The notes beneath the pieces were generated by a model. The model worked only from the letters and a program-made list of their open reading frames with translations, searched no databases and was not told the origin of the DNA. Below, piece by piece: positions 26,590 through 35,020 of a stretch of DNA of 64,000 nt. Each line of letters starts with the position of its first letter. The stretch's first letter is position 1. Origin of the DNA: Faecalibacterium prausnitzii (GTDB lineage Bacteria > Bacillota > Clostridia > Oscillospirales > Ruminococcaceae); contig NZ_PRLE01000002.1 of the NCBI RefSeq assembly GCF_003287495.1, positions 124,001 through 188,000 on the forward strand, written 5' to 3'. The position numbers and the translations under genes were made by a program.

Positions 26590-27237
26590 TTGAAGGGCCT
26601 GCGGCAGCGCTGTGGGCTGCGAAAGGATGAAACGCTTACGAAAAAGCCAAAATTTACGCTGCAGCTGCAATACAACTCCCCGGTCATCCTCACGTTTTTT
26701 CTGCTCTCGCTGGGGGTGCTGTTCCTGGGGCAGTGGACCGGCGGCTGGACAACGACCCATCTGTTCTGTGTCTACCGCTCTTCTTTGAAAGATCCGCTGT
26801 TCTATGTCCGGCTGTTCGGCCATGTGCTGGGCCACGGCAGCTGGGACCATTTTTTGAACAACATGCTCCTGCTGCTGGTCATCGGCCCGCCCATGGAGGA
26901 AAAATACGGCAGCATCCCGCTGCTGAGGGGCATCCTGCTCACGGCCCTCATCTCGGGCATTCTGCAGTGCGCGCTCTTCCCCCACTCGGCCCTGCTGGGG
27001 GCGTCGGGCATCGTGTTCATGCTCATCATGCTGGCGTCCCTGTCCGGTTTCTCGGGTGGCATTCCGGTTACCATGCTGCTGGTGGCGGTGCTCTACCTGG
27101 GCCAGCAGGTGTATGATGTCATCTTTGTGCGGGACAACGTCGCCAACTTTATGCACATCGTGGGCGGCGTGTGCGGTACGGTGTTCGGCTACACCTATGC
27201 CGCGTTCCCCCGGCGGAAAAAGCCCCGCCGCAAATAA
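26590..27237 (+). CDS. Rhomboid-family intramembrane serine protease
   Basis: Six or more hydrophobic helices. GASGIVF holds the catalytic serine (GxSG) and FMHIVGG on a later helix the catalytic histidine, the Ser-His dyad of rhomboids; HGSWDHFLNNMLLLL is the family segment in TM2. The start is unclear: the frame is open from a GTG at 26401, but no in-frame ATG with a ribosome-binding site exists near the conserved N-terminus. A TTG at 26590 follows the only nearby promoter-like element. The family core begins at about 26650. Confidence 0.75.
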   Translation: MKGLRQRCGLRKDETLTKKPKFTLQLQYNSPVILTFFLLSLGVLFLGQWTGGWTTTHLFCVYRSSLKDPLFYVRLFGHVLGHGSWDHFLNNMLLLLVIGPPMEEKYGSIPLLRGILLTALISGILQCALFPHSALLGASGIVFMLIMLASLSGFSGGIPVTMLLVAVLYLGQQVYDVIFVRDNVANFMHIVGGVCGTVFGYTYAAFPRRKKPRRK

Positions 27238-27362
27238 GCGCAAGCAAAAAAAGCGTCTGCTCCTGCCATCGGACCGTGATGGGTACCCGGTTTTCGGAAC
27301 CGGAGAAATCTGTTATCCTGGCAGTCAGAACAAAATCGTCAAAACAGTGGGGAGGAAGCAGT

Positions 27363-28319
27363 ATGAAACTCGAAAAAGTGGCCGTTCTGGGCGCGGGAGC
27401 CGTGGGGGCCTATGTCCTCTGGGGGATGTCTGAGAAACCGGGCATCCGTCTGGGCGTGGTGGCCGAGGGCGAGCGTGCCCGGCGGCTGCAAAACGGCATC
27501 GGCATCAACGGCAAGGTGTATCACCCGGAGGTCTGGACCCCGGAAGAGGCCCACGGGGCCGATCTGCTCATTGTGGCCCTGAAATACGGTGCCCTGCCCG
27601 GGGCGCTGGACAGCATCCGGCAGGTGGTGGGGGAACACACCATCGTCATGAGCCTGATGAACGGCGTGGACAGCGAGGAGATCATTGCGGCCGAGGTAGG
27701 AGCGGATCACCTGCTCTACTCGCTCATCAAGGTGGCCTCCCACAAGGAAGCGGACGGCTTCCGCTTTGACCCGGACACCACACTGGGCATCATTTACGGC
27801 GAGCTGGCCGCACCCTTTGAAAGTGAGCGGGTACAGGCCGTCGCGGCCCTGTTTGAGGGCACGGGCGTTCGTTTCCGCGCCACCGAGCACATCCGGGAGG
27901 AGATGTGGAGCAAATTCCGGCTCAACGTCTGCAACAACCTGCCCCAGGCCATTCTGGGAGCCGGTGTGGGCTGCTACCGCGACAGCGTCCACATGAAAGC
28001 CATCAGTGACGGTCTCCGCAAAGAGCTGATGGCCATTGCCGCCGCCAAGGGCATCGACCTCTCCATTGTGGACAAAAACTCCGGCCGGGGCAGTGCGGTG
28101 CCGCCGGACGCCCGGTACTCCACCCTGCAGGACATTGACGCGGGCCGCCATACGGAGATCGACATGTTCTCCGGGGCACTGATGCGGATGGGCAAAGAGC
28201 TGGGCATCCCTACCCCCTACAACGAGTACACCTACCACATGATCAAGGCGCTGGAGGAGAAAAACGACGGCCTGTTTGATTACTCCGGCAAAGATCAGGA
28301 ACCCACCTGGGCAAAATAA
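27363..28319 (+). CDS. Ketopantoate reductase family protein (ApbA/PanE-like)
   Basis: 318 residues. The N-terminal Rossmann domain has GAGAVGAYV (about residues 9-17), the NAD(P)-binding loop. The C-terminal helical domain has the typical KFRLNVCNNLPQAIL segment with the lysine and asparagine used by ketopantoate reductases. PanE makes pantoate for coenzyme A. No panB or panC is nearby and some family members have other substrates, so the reaction is not certain. GGGGAGG precedes the ATG. A ZIP transporter follows after 62 bases on the same strand. Confidence 0.85.
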   Translation: MKLEKVAVLGAGAVGAYVLWGMSEKPGIRLGVVAEGERARRLQNGIGINGKVYHPEVWTPEEAHGADLLIVALKYGALPGALDSIRQVVGEHTIVMSLMNGVDSEEIIAAEVGADHLLYSLIKVASHKEADGFRFDPDTTLGIIYGELAAPFESERVQAVAALFEGTGVRFRATEHIREEMWSKFRLNVCNNLPQAILGAGVGCYRDSVHMKAISDGLRKELMAIAAAKGIDLSIVDKNSGRGSAVPPDARYSTLQDIDAGRHTEIDMFSGALMRMGKELGIPTPYNEYTYHMIKALEEKNDGLFDYSGKDQEPTWAK

Positions 28320-28381
28320 CCCAAAAGCTGCACATCCGCCGCTTTTCCCGCATACATCAGCGGGAAGAGGAGGAATGCGGT

Positions 28382-29134
28382 GTGGAAAAAATCATCTTTA
28401 CAGCGGGCATTCTGCTGCTGCCTGCCGTGTGCACCACGGTAGGGGCGGCAGGTGCCTTTTTGTTTCGGCGCGCGCAGGAGCCCCGCACCCAGCGGATGAC
28501 CTCCGGCATGGCGGCAGGCATCATGCTGGCGGCCAGTGTGTGGAGCCTGCTGCTGCCCGCCATTGAGCGGGCGGAGCGGGGCGTCTGGCCCGGGTGGTTC
28601 CCGCCCACGGCGGGGCTTGTTGTGGGGGCCGTGGGGCTGCTGCGGCTGGAAGCGCTGGCCGGGCGCTGGTTTGCGGCCGGGCCGGGGCACTGCGGGCACA
28701 TGGTGCTGGCTGTCACCCTGCACAACCTGCCGGAGGGGATGGTAGTGGGCCTTGCCGCCGCGCTGGCGCTGGAGGGCAGCCCGGAAGCCGTAAGCGGGGC
28801 ACTGGCCCTTGCCCTTGGCATCGGGTTACAGAACATCCCGGAGGGCGCGGCGGTGAGCCTGCCGCTGCTGAGATCTGGTCAGAGCCGGGGCAGGGCCTTT
28901 CTGGCCGGGGCAGCCTCCGGGCTGGTGGAGCCGCTGGGCGGGCTGCTGGCCCTTGCGGTGGCAGGCTGGGTGAGCGCGGCTCTGCCCTGGCTGATGAGCG
29001 CGGCCGCCGGGTGCATGGTCTGCGTAACGGCGCAGGAGATGATCCCGCAGGCCGTTGAACCGGATGAATCGGCGGGGGTCATCAGCATTGTGTTAGGGTT
29101 TGCTTTGATGATGGCGCTGGATGTGGCGTTGTAA
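28382..29134 (+). CDS. ZIP-family divalent metal transporter
   Basis: 250 residues with about eight hydrophobic helices. The paired metal-binding motifs of ZIP transporters are clear: HNLPEGM in helix IV (about residue 118) and QNIPEGA in helix V (about 150). ZIPs carry Zn, Fe or Mn into the cytosol. The start is GTG at 28382 with GGAGG 8 bases upstream. Probably co-transcribed with the ketopantoate reductase-like gene. Metal preference cannot be read. Confidence 0.9.
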   Translation: MEKIIFTAGILLLPAVCTTVGAAGAFLFRRAQEPRTQRMTSGMAAGIMLAASVWSLLLPAIERAERGVWPGWFPPTAGLVVGAVGLLRLEALAGRWFAAGPGHCGHMVLAVTLHNLPEGMVVGLAAALALEGSPEAVSGALALALGIGLQNIPEGAAVSLPLLRSGQSRGRAFLAGAASGLVEPLGGLLALAVAGWVSAALPWLMSAAAGCMVCVTAQEMIPQAVEPDESAGVISIVLGFALMMALDVAL

Positions 29135-29162
29135 ACAAAAAAGCTCCTCCGCACGGAGGAGC
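29135..29162 (-). terminator. Terminator of the MscS gene
   Basis: GCTCCTCCG (29143-29151) pairs with CGGAGGAGC (29154-29162), followed on the minus strand by a T-run. Confidence 0.8.
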
Positions 29163-29168
29163 AAAGAA

Positions 29169-30248
29169 TTATTTGGAGAGATAGACGGTGGTGGAGGGAA
29201 ATGCGAAGTCCACATTGTTTTTCTGCATCACGTCCATGACATTCAGGTTCAGGTCGTTCTGCATCTGGAGGAACGTTCCGGCCTGATTGGTGAGCAGGTA
29301 GGCGGAGACGAGGAGATTGATGCTGGAATCGCCAAAGCTGGTGAGCCGGACAAGGGCAGAGCCCTTTTCCACAGAAGGGCTGGCTTCCAGCATGGCGGTC
29401 AGGTCGGCCATCAGCTGCTCAAGCTTGGCACGGGAGGTATTGTAAGTGACGCCCAGCGTGAACTTATAAGGCCGGGTGGAGCGCATGGCGCAGTTGACGA
29501 TGGTGGAGCTGCACACCTTGCTGTTGGTGATGACGCTCACGGTCTTATCCAGGGAGCGGATCTTGATGGAGCGGAAGTTGATGTCGATGACCTCGCCCTC
29601 CACATCGCCCACAAGGATCCAGTCGCCCACGGCAAAGGGTTTGTCAATGAGGATGATGATGCCGCTGAAGATGTTGCTGGCCGTCTCCTGGGCAGCCAGG
29701 GAGATGGTCAGGCCGATGAGGCCGGCACCGGCAACGATGCTGCCGATGGGGAAGCCGCTCTCCTGCGCGATGGTCGCCACGCCCAGAATGACCACCAGCA
29801 CCTTATAGGTGGTGTCCAGCAGGGAGAGCAGCGTCTTGTTGGAGCGGATCTCCTCGCCGCAGGATTTCAGCAGCAGGGTGGCGACATCCGAGGCGTGGTA
29901 CAGGCCTTTGCAGATGCAGAGGGTCATGGCCATCTGGTAGACGACGAGCAGGAATTTGGGCACGGGGGCAATGGCCCAGGGCAGGCTGGCCAGGGCAAAG
30001 TAAATGCCCGTGAGCCAGACCATCCGCTCGGCGGGCAGCGCAAAGCTGCGGAGCAGGATGCCGGTGGCCTCAAAGTGCCAGCTGTGGGCCAGCAGCTTCG
30101 GGAAGATCTTTTTGCGGAGCAGGGCACGGGCCACAGCGCCCAGTGCCAGCAGCACCAGAGCGCAGACGCACCGGGCCGCAAAGGCCAGCCAGCCCTCCAG
30201 CAAAAAGCCGCCAATGGCAAAGCCCAGGTTTTGGATGGTGAAGATCAT
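29169..30248 (-). CDS. MscS-family mechanosensitive channel
   Basis: 359 residues. Four or five N-terminal hydrophobic helices precede the MscS core. The pore helix region GSIVAGAGLIGLTISLAAQETASNIFSG (about 170-197) has the Gly/Ala pattern and the QETASN signature. The beta domain after it carries VGDWILVGDVEGEVIDINFRSIKIR. It releases solutes under hypo-osmotic stress. AAAGGA precedes the ATG at 30248. Single gene with its own promoter and terminator. Confidence 0.93.
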   Translation of the reverse strand: MIFTIQNLGFAIGGFLLEGWLAFAARCVCALVLLALGAVARALLRKKIFPKLLAHSWHFEATGILLRSFALPAERMVWLTGIYFALASLPWAIAPVPKFLLVVYQMAMTLCICKGLYHASDVATLLLKSCGEEIRSNKTLLSLLDTTYKVLVVILGVATIAQESGFPIGSIVAGAGLIGLTISLAAQETASNIFSGIIILIDKPFAVGDWILVGDVEGEVIDINFRSIKIRSLDKTVSVITNSKVCSSTIVNCAMRSTRPYKFTLGVTYNTSRAKLEQLMADLTAMLEASPSVEKGSALVRLTSFGDSSINLLVSAYLLTNQAGTFLQMQNDLNLNVMDVMQKNNVDFAFPSTTVYLSK

Positions 30249-30295
30249 ACAGAAATGGTTCCTTTCGGGTGAATTGTGTCCAACACATTGGTCTC

Positions 30296-30324
30296 AGTAT
30301 AGCATACTCCGGCAGAGAGTTCAA
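30296..30324 (-). promoter_or_regulatory. Promoter of the MscS gene
   Basis: Minus strand TTGAAC (30324-30319), 17 bases, TATACT (30301-30296). Confidence 0.75.
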
Positions 30325-30409
30325 ATTTTCTTTGCCGCAGTGCAGGGGCAGTCGTCCAGAAGCAAACGTCACACTTGTGAAAAAGAAAACAAACTTTTGC
30401 GGATAAGGG

Positions 30410-30438
30410 TTGACAACAGCAGGCTGCCGCGCTATACT
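30410..30438 (+). promoter_or_regulatory. Strong promoter of the FMN riboswitch-ribU unit
   Basis: TTGACA (30410-30415), 17 bases, TATACT (30433-30438). Confidence 0.85.
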
Positions 30439-30451
30439 GTGTGCCAGAAAG

Positions 30452-30567
30452 TTCGTTTCAGGGCGGGGTGCAATTCCCCACCGGCGGTATAGCCCGCGAC
30501 CACCCCTAGGGGGTGCTGACTCGGTGAGACTCCGAGGCCGACGGTATAGTCCGGATGCAAGAAACGG
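30452..30567 (+). ncRNA. FMN riboswitch (RFN element)
   Basis: The conserved blocks of the RFN element appear in order: CAGGGCGGGGTGCAATTCCCCACCGG, then GCGGTATAGCCCGCGA, the variable stem with CCCCTAGGGGG, TCGGTGAGACTCCGAGGCCGACGGTATAGTC and CGGATGCAAGAAAC. FMN binding would favour the terminator at 30588. It controls the riboflavin importer downstream. Confidence 0.95.
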
Positions 30568-30587
30568 CAGACAAATTGCTTGTCTAC

Positions 30588-30625
30588 GCGCCCTGTTGCA
30601 GTGTTTTTGCAGCAGGGCGCTTTTG
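30588..30625 (+). terminator. Riboswitch expression-platform terminator
   Basis: GCGCCCTG (30588-30595) pairs with CAGGGCGC (30613-30620), with inner TTGCA/TGCAG pairing, then TTTT. It lies 20 bases after the aptamer and 86 before ribU. Confidence 0.85.
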
Positions 30626-30710
30626 GTTTGTCTTCCCGGTTCCCATCGGTGCGAAAAGGGCTTTCCACAGTTTATTTTGAGTGGGGCCAGCCGCCCCGGG
30701 AGGAAAAATC

Positions 30711-31310
30711 ATGAAAAAAGACACGACCCACAACCTGACCGTTGCCGCTATGCTCAGCGCGGTGGCATTCATCCTCATGTTCATCGAGTTTCCCATCCCG
30801 ATGCTGATTCCGGCATTTATCAAGATGGACTTCTCGGACCTGCCCGCCCTGCTGGGCGCGTTTGCCCTGGGCCCGGTGTATGGTGTGATCATCAGCTTTA
30901 TGAAGAACCTGCTCCACATCGTCATCAAGGGCACCTCCACGGCCTGTGTGGGTGAGCTCTCCAACTTTATCCTGGGTGCCATCTTCTCTGCCGTGGCCGG
31001 CTATCTTTACAAGCACCACAAGAGCCGCAAGACGGCCATCATCGGTGCCGTGGCAGGCGCCGTGGCCATGGGTGTGTTGAGCGTGCCCTCCAACTACTTC
31101 GTCGTTTACCCGGCCTATGTGCAGTTCTACCACATGCCGCTGGAAGCCATCCTGGGCATGTATCAGGCGATCCTGCCCTCGGCAGACAGCCTCATCAAGT
31201 GCCTCATCCTCTTCAACCTGCCGTTCACGCTGGTCAAGGGCCTGCTGGACGCTGTGCTCTGTATGTTGATCTATAAGCCGCTGTCGCCCATCCTGCATGG
31301 CCGCCGCTGA
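30711..31310 (+). CDS. ribU: Riboflavin ECF transporter S component RibU
   Basis: 199 residues with six predicted membrane helices, the substrate-binding unit that partners with a shared ECF energising module (not in this window). Family-typical stretches are PAFIKMDFSDLPALLGAFALGPVYG (about 31-55) and KNLLHIVIKGT. Control by the FMN riboswitch upstream confirms riboflavin as substrate. The ATG at 30711 is chosen because GGAGG lies just before it. Confidence 0.95.
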   Translation: MKKDTTHNLTVAAMLSAVAFILMFIEFPIPMLIPAFIKMDFSDLPALLGAFALGPVYGVIISFMKNLLHIVIKGTSTACVGELSNFILGAIFSAVAGYLYKHHKSRKTAIIGAVAGAVAMGVLSVPSNYFVVYPAYVQFYHMPLEAILGMYQAILPSADSLIKCLILFNLPFTLVKGLLDAVLCMLIYKPLSPILHGRR

Positions 31311-31328
31311 TTCCACTCGATCAGAAAG

Positions 31329-31365
31329 AAAAATACTCCTGTGCATCCGCACAGGAGTATTTTTT
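31329..31365. terminator. Bidirectional terminator between ribU and the MATE gene
   Basis: AAAAATACTCCTGTGC (31329-31344) pairs with 31349-31364, flanked by A and T runs. Confidence 0.88.
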
Positions 31366-31372
31366 ATATCGC

Positions 31373-32791
31373 TTATGCCAGCGCGCCTCTCTCCAGCCAC
31401 TTGCCCCGGGCAAGGCGGAGCAGAAACAGCACACCCCGGGTGCACAGCTCCACGCACATGGCCGTCCAGACACCGGCCAGCCCGAAGCGGGGAGCCAGCA
31501 GGAATGCCAGCGTCAGCCGGACGCCCCACATGCTGAACAGGTTGAGTACAAAGCAGGCGGTGCTGTCGCCAGCCCCCTGCATGGCACCGCTGGCCACGAT
31601 GGAGGCCCCGAACATGGGCTCGGCAAACGCCTCAATGCGGAGCATTTGGGCCCCGAGTGCAATGACAGCCGCGTCGGCCGTAAAAATGCTCATCAGTGCC
31701 GGGGCAAACAGCCACATCAAGACGCCGGAAAGAGCCATGATGCCCATGCCCATCCCGGTGCAGAGCCAGGCAAACCGCTTGGACATGTCCCGGCGGTGGG
31801 CACCCACGGCCTGCCCTACCAGTGCGATGGAAGCATCCTGGATGCCGTAGCCCGCCATGTAGCACAGGCCCTCGGCGCTTACGGCCAGGCTGTTGGCCGC
31901 AATGGCCACAGTGCCCAGCTGGGACACGATGCGGACGAGAAGCACCTGAGCCGAGGAGAGGGCGGCGCGCTCTGCCGCCAGCGGCACACCCACCCGCCAC
32001 AGGTTGATCAGGCAGGAGCGGGTGATCTTCCAGCTGCCGGGGTAGCGGATGGCCAGTGGGCTCTCCCGCAGCAGGAGCACCGCCAGTGCGGCCAGCCCGC
32101 CGATCATGGTGGCAAGGGCCGTGCCCAGCGCCGCGCCCGGCACACCCCAGCCAAAACCGAACATCGTGACGGTCTGGCCAAACAGCTCCATCTCCCGGGT
32201 GGGATTGATGAGGAAAAAGTTGAAGAAGATGTCCAGCACGCAGACCAGCACGCTGATGAGGCTGGGCGTCAGGGCGTCACCCGTGGCCCGCAGCATGGCG
32301 GAATACATCCCCATGGCCATGCTGAACGGCAGGGCTGCGGACCAGATGCCAAAGTAGGCCGAAGCATTGCCCTGCAAAGACGGGTCCGCACCCAGCCACC
32401 CGGGCAGGAACCGGCAGATGCCGATGCCCAGCGCCGCCATGCCGCAGCCGAGGAGGATGTTGAAGATCATGGACTGCCGCAGCACGCCCCGGGCATCCTC
32501 CTGGCGGTCGGCCCCGAGATACTGCGCGATCTGGATGGCAAAAGACGTGAACAGCCCCACCAGAATGCCGTGGAGCAGCCAGGTGCTGGAGCTGACGATG
32601 CCGATGGCCGCCGTGGCCTCGGCCCCGATGTGGCCCACCATGGCCGCGTCAATGTACTCCATCGCCGTGACCACCAGCTGCTGCAGGATGGCGGGCACAC
32701 TCAGGGCAACGGCAACGCGGGCCGTGTCGCCCAGCGGGATGCTCTCGCCCTGCCGCATCCGGGCCGCGAGAATATCAAGTGAAAGTGTCAT
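31373..32791 (-). CDS. MATE-family efflux transporter
   Basis: 472 residues, about 12 membrane helices in two halves. PAILQQLVVTAMEYIDAAMVGHIGAEATAAIG near the N-terminus is the MATE N-lobe pattern and QDASIALVGQAVGAHRRDMSKRFAW that of the second half. It differs clearly from the other MATE protein at 12035, so the two are not a recent duplication. AGAGGAG precedes the ATG at 32791. Substrate unknown. Converges on ribU across a shared terminator. Confidence 0.9.
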   Translation of the reverse strand: MTLSLDILAARMRQGESIPLGDTARVAVALSVPAILQQLVVTAMEYIDAAMVGHIGAEATAAIGIVSSSTWLLHGILVGLFTSFAIQIAQYLGADRQEDARGVLRQSMIFNILLGCGMAALGIGICRFLPGWLGADPSLQGNASAYFGIWSAALPFSMAMGMYSAMLRATGDALTPSLISVLVCVLDIFFNFFLINPTREMELFGQTVTMFGFGWGVPGAALGTALATMIGGLAALAVLLLRESPLAIRYPGSWKITRSCLINLWRVGVPLAAERAALSSAQVLLVRIVSQLGTVAIAANSLAVSAEGLCYMAGYGIQDASIALVGQAVGAHRRDMSKRFAWLCTGMGMGIMALSGVLMWLFAPALMSIFTADAAVIALGAQMLRIEAFAEPMFGASIVASGAMQGAGDSTACFVLNLFSMWGVRLTLAFLLAPRFGLAGVWTAMCVELCTRGVLFLLRLARGKWLERGALA

Positions 32792-32832
32792 GATGTCTCC
32801 TCTGCAAATACAAAATGGAAAAGCCGATACCT

Positions 32833-32861
32833 ATTATAATAAGAGGGAAGAGGATTGTCAA
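32833..32861 (-). promoter_or_regulatory. Consensus promoter of the MATE gene
   Basis: Minus strand TTGACA (32861-32856), 17 bases, TATAAT (32838-32833): perfect consensus. Confidence 0.85.
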
Positions 32862-32887
32862 TCAAGGGCGATTTTGCGGCAGGGCAA

Positions 32888-32916
32888 TTGATTTTTACTG
32901 TTCCGCGTGATACACT
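32888..32916 (+). promoter_or_regulatory. Promoter of mraY
   Basis: TTGATT (32888-32893), 17 bases, TACACT (32911-32916). It puts the transcript start near 32923 and so excludes the earlier in-frame ATG at 32907. Confidence 0.65.
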
Positions 32917-32936
32917 CTCACCATGGGAAGAATACT

Positions 32937-33908
32937 ATGAAAGAGGAATTGAATCTTATGATCGAAATGCTTTCTGATACCATCGGCACCCGTGCCGTGG
33001 ACGCGCTGGGCTTTCTGCTGGCGTTTGCATTGACCGCCCTGATGGACTCCATGTTCCGGGAGCGGCTGCCCCATGACCATGGCCGCGCGTTCGCTGTCAA
33101 CGGCGAGCTGTCCAAGGGCAAGGCCCGTGGTTCCGGCCTCATCTTTGTGCTCTGCATCGCGCTGGTGACGCTGGCTGTCATCCCGTTCCGGGTGGAGTAC
33201 CTGATCTATACCGTCCTCCTCATCGCCTCCATGCTCTCGGGCTATTTTGACGATGCGGCGGATACGGCCTGGAACGAATACAAAAAGGGCCTCATTGATT
33301 TTGTCATCGCGGTGGTGGCAGGTGTCACCTACCTCAACTTCAACGGCACCGGCGTGCAGCTGCTGAACTGGGCGTTCAGCATCCCGTACCCGGTCTACCT
33401 GCTGCTCATCGTCGTGCTCATCTGGGCCAGCATCAATGTGGTCAACTGTACCGACGGTGTGGACGGCCTCTCGGCCAGCCTGGCAGTGGTGTCCATCGGC
33501 ACGTTCCTGCTGGCCTATTGGGAGGAGCTGGGCGAGTATGCCACGGCAGGCGTCATCTTCATCGGTGCTCTGCTGGCCTACCTGTGGTCCAATGCCAAAC
33601 CCTCCACCCTGTTGATGGGGGACGCCGGCAGCCGCGCCATGGGCTTCTTCCTGGCCATCCTGGCCCTCAAGAGCAATCACCCGTTCGCATTCCTGCTGGC
33701 GGCACTGGTCTTTATCGTGGACGGCAGTCTGGGCATCCTCAAAATCAGCTTCAAGCGGTTTTTGCACATCAGCATCCTGAAAAAAACGCTGACCCCGCTG
33801 CACGACCATGTGCGCAAGCGGATGGGCTGGAGCGATGAGCAGGTGGTGGCCCGCTGGCTGATCCTGCAGGCGGTGGCATCGGCACTTTTGCTGCTGCTGG
33901 CCCGCTGA
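32937..33908 (+). CDS. mraY: Phospho-MurNAc-pentapeptide transferase, MraY-like
   Basis: 323 residues with about ten hydrophobic helices. Transfers phospho-MurNAc-pentapeptide to undecaprenyl phosphate, giving lipid I. The PNPT-family acidic motifs are present: GYFDDAADT (magnesium-binding pair, about residue 99), NCTDGVDGLS (about 173), LLMGDAGSRAMG, and the late PLHDHVRKRMGW in place of the usual HHHxELxGW. The early segment FAVNGELSKGKARGSG matches MraY better than the WecA/TagO branch. It stands alone rather than in a dcw cluster, so a second homologue elsewhere cannot be excluded. Confidence 0.85.
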   Translation: MKEELNLMIEMLSDTIGTRAVDALGFLLAFALTALMDSMFRERLPHDHGRAFAVNGELSKGKARGSGLIFVLCIALVTLAVIPFRVEYLIYTVLLIASMLSGYFDDAADTAWNEYKKGLIDFVIAVVAGVTYLNFNGTGVQLLNWAFSIPYPVYLLLIVVLIWASINVVNCTDGVDGLSASLAVVSIGTFLLAYWEELGEYATAGVIFIGALLAYLWSNAKPSTLLMGDAGSRAMGFFLAILALKSNHPFAFLLAALVFIVDGSLGILKISFKRFLHISILKKTLTPLHDHVRKRMGWSDEQVVARWLILQAVASALLLLLAR

Positions 33909-33989
33909 ATGAATGATTTTAAGTATGATGTTTGTCTAACTTTCCAAAATGCATAAAAGTGCACGTGGTAAATTGTTGCACTTTACTTA

Positions 33990-34018
33990 TTGAAAGTTTG
34001 ACGAAAAACAGGTATACT
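33990..34018 (+). promoter_or_regulatory. Promoter upstream of the amino-acid ABC operon
   Basis: TTGAAA (33990-33995), 17 bases, TATACT (34013-34018). Confidence 0.7.
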
Positions 34019-34033
34019 TCTATTAACGAAAGC

Positions 34034-34074
34034 AAAGGCGCTTGAGTGAAGCTTATTCACTCTGCGCCTTTTTT
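34034..34074 (+). terminator. Intrinsic terminator directly after that promoter
   Basis: AAAGGCGC and GAGTGAA (34034-34050) pair with TTCACTC and GCGCCTT (34056-34070), then six T's. It starts about 10 bases past the expected transcript start, so it is either an attenuator of the ABC operon or the end of the mraY transcript. Confidence 0.75.
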
Positions 34075-34163
34075 CTTTTCATGTTAAAAGACATCCCCCG
34101 GGCGCACTGGTCTGTGGTGCATGTGCACAGGCAAAAAGAGAATAGGGAAAGGCGGAATACTTC

Positions 34164-34889
34164 ATGATCAAACTGGAACATGTGGATAAATACTTCGGGG
34201 ACCTGCACGTTCTGAAAGACGTGAACCTGGAAGTGGCTGAGGGCGAGAAGCTGGTCATCATCGGACCCTCGGGCAGCGGCAAATCGACCACCGTCCGCTG
34301 CATGAATTTTTTGGAGGAGCCTACCAGCGGCCATGTTTATATCAACGGGGAGGAGCTTACCAACAAAAACAAGACCCGTGTCGTGCGGGAGAACATCAGC
34401 ATGGTGTTCCAGCAGTTCAACCTCTACCCGCACATGACCGTGCTCAAGAACCTGACGCTGGCCCCTATGAAGCTCCACCACAAAACAAAGGCCGAGGCGG
34501 AGGAGCTTGCATATCATTATCTTGAGGTAGTCGGCCTGCGGGATAAGGCGGATGTTTATCCGCCCCAGCTCTCCGGCGGCCAGCAGCAGCGCATCGCCAT
34601 TGCGCGGGCCCTCTGTGCACAGACCAAGATCATCCTGTTCGATGAGCCCACCAGTGCACTGGACCCCGAGACCATTCAGGAAGTGCTGGACGTCATGGTC
34701 CGGCTGGCACACGAGAAAAACATCACGATGGTGGTCGTCACCCACGAGATGGGCTTTGCCCGCTCGGTGGCAGACCGGGTCGTCTTTATGGCGGACGGAC
34801 AGATCCTTGAAGAGGGCACGCCGGAGCACTTCTTCACCAACCCCAAGAGCGAGCGTGTCCGCCAGTTCCTGAGCAAGATCGTCCGGTAA
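34164..34889 (+). CDS. Polar amino-acid ABC transporter, ATP-binding protein
   Basis: 241 residues, GlnQ/HisP/ArtP type. Walker [10 protein letters not shown] (about residues 33-41), Q-loop [16 protein letters not shown], signature LSGGQQQR (about 134-141), Walker [13 protein letters not shown] and the switch histidine in [10 protein letters not shown]. It energises uptake by the two permeases downstream. The start at 34164 has only a weak upstream GGGAAAGG. First gene of a four-gene transporter operon in the order ATPase, binding protein, permease, permease. Confidence 0.94.
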   Translation: MIKLEHVDKYFGDLHVLKDVNLEVAEGEKLVIIGPSGSGKSTTVRCMNFLEEPTSGHVYINGEELTNKNKTRVVRENISMVFQQFNLYPHMTVLKNLTLAPMKLHHKTKAEAEELAYHYLEVVGLRDKADVYPPQLSGGQQQRIAIARALCAQTKIILFDEPTSALDPETIQEVLDVMVRLAHEKNITMVVVTHEMGFARSVADRVVFMADGQILEEGTPEHFFTNPKSERVRQFLSKIVR

Positions 34890-35020
34890 CATCTTATTTT
34901 GGTTGACACGGCCGAGTGCACAAGTTGTGGTGCGCCGCCGTTGTTGATAAAACGCAGCCGGTTTCGGGGCGGGCAGGGAAAGCCGCCCAGGCTGCAAAAA
35001 ACATAGAGGAGTGTATGATT

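Noticed and set aside
30410-30710. T-box or other amino-acid leader upstream of ribU
   Set aside because: The conserved RFN blocks are complete and in order; it is an FMN riboswitch.
34081-34167. 28-codon frame overlapping the ABC ATPase start by ATGA, a possible leader peptide
   Set aside because: Its ATG is preceded only by the terminator T-run and has no ribosome-binding site; no run of regulatory codons is seen.
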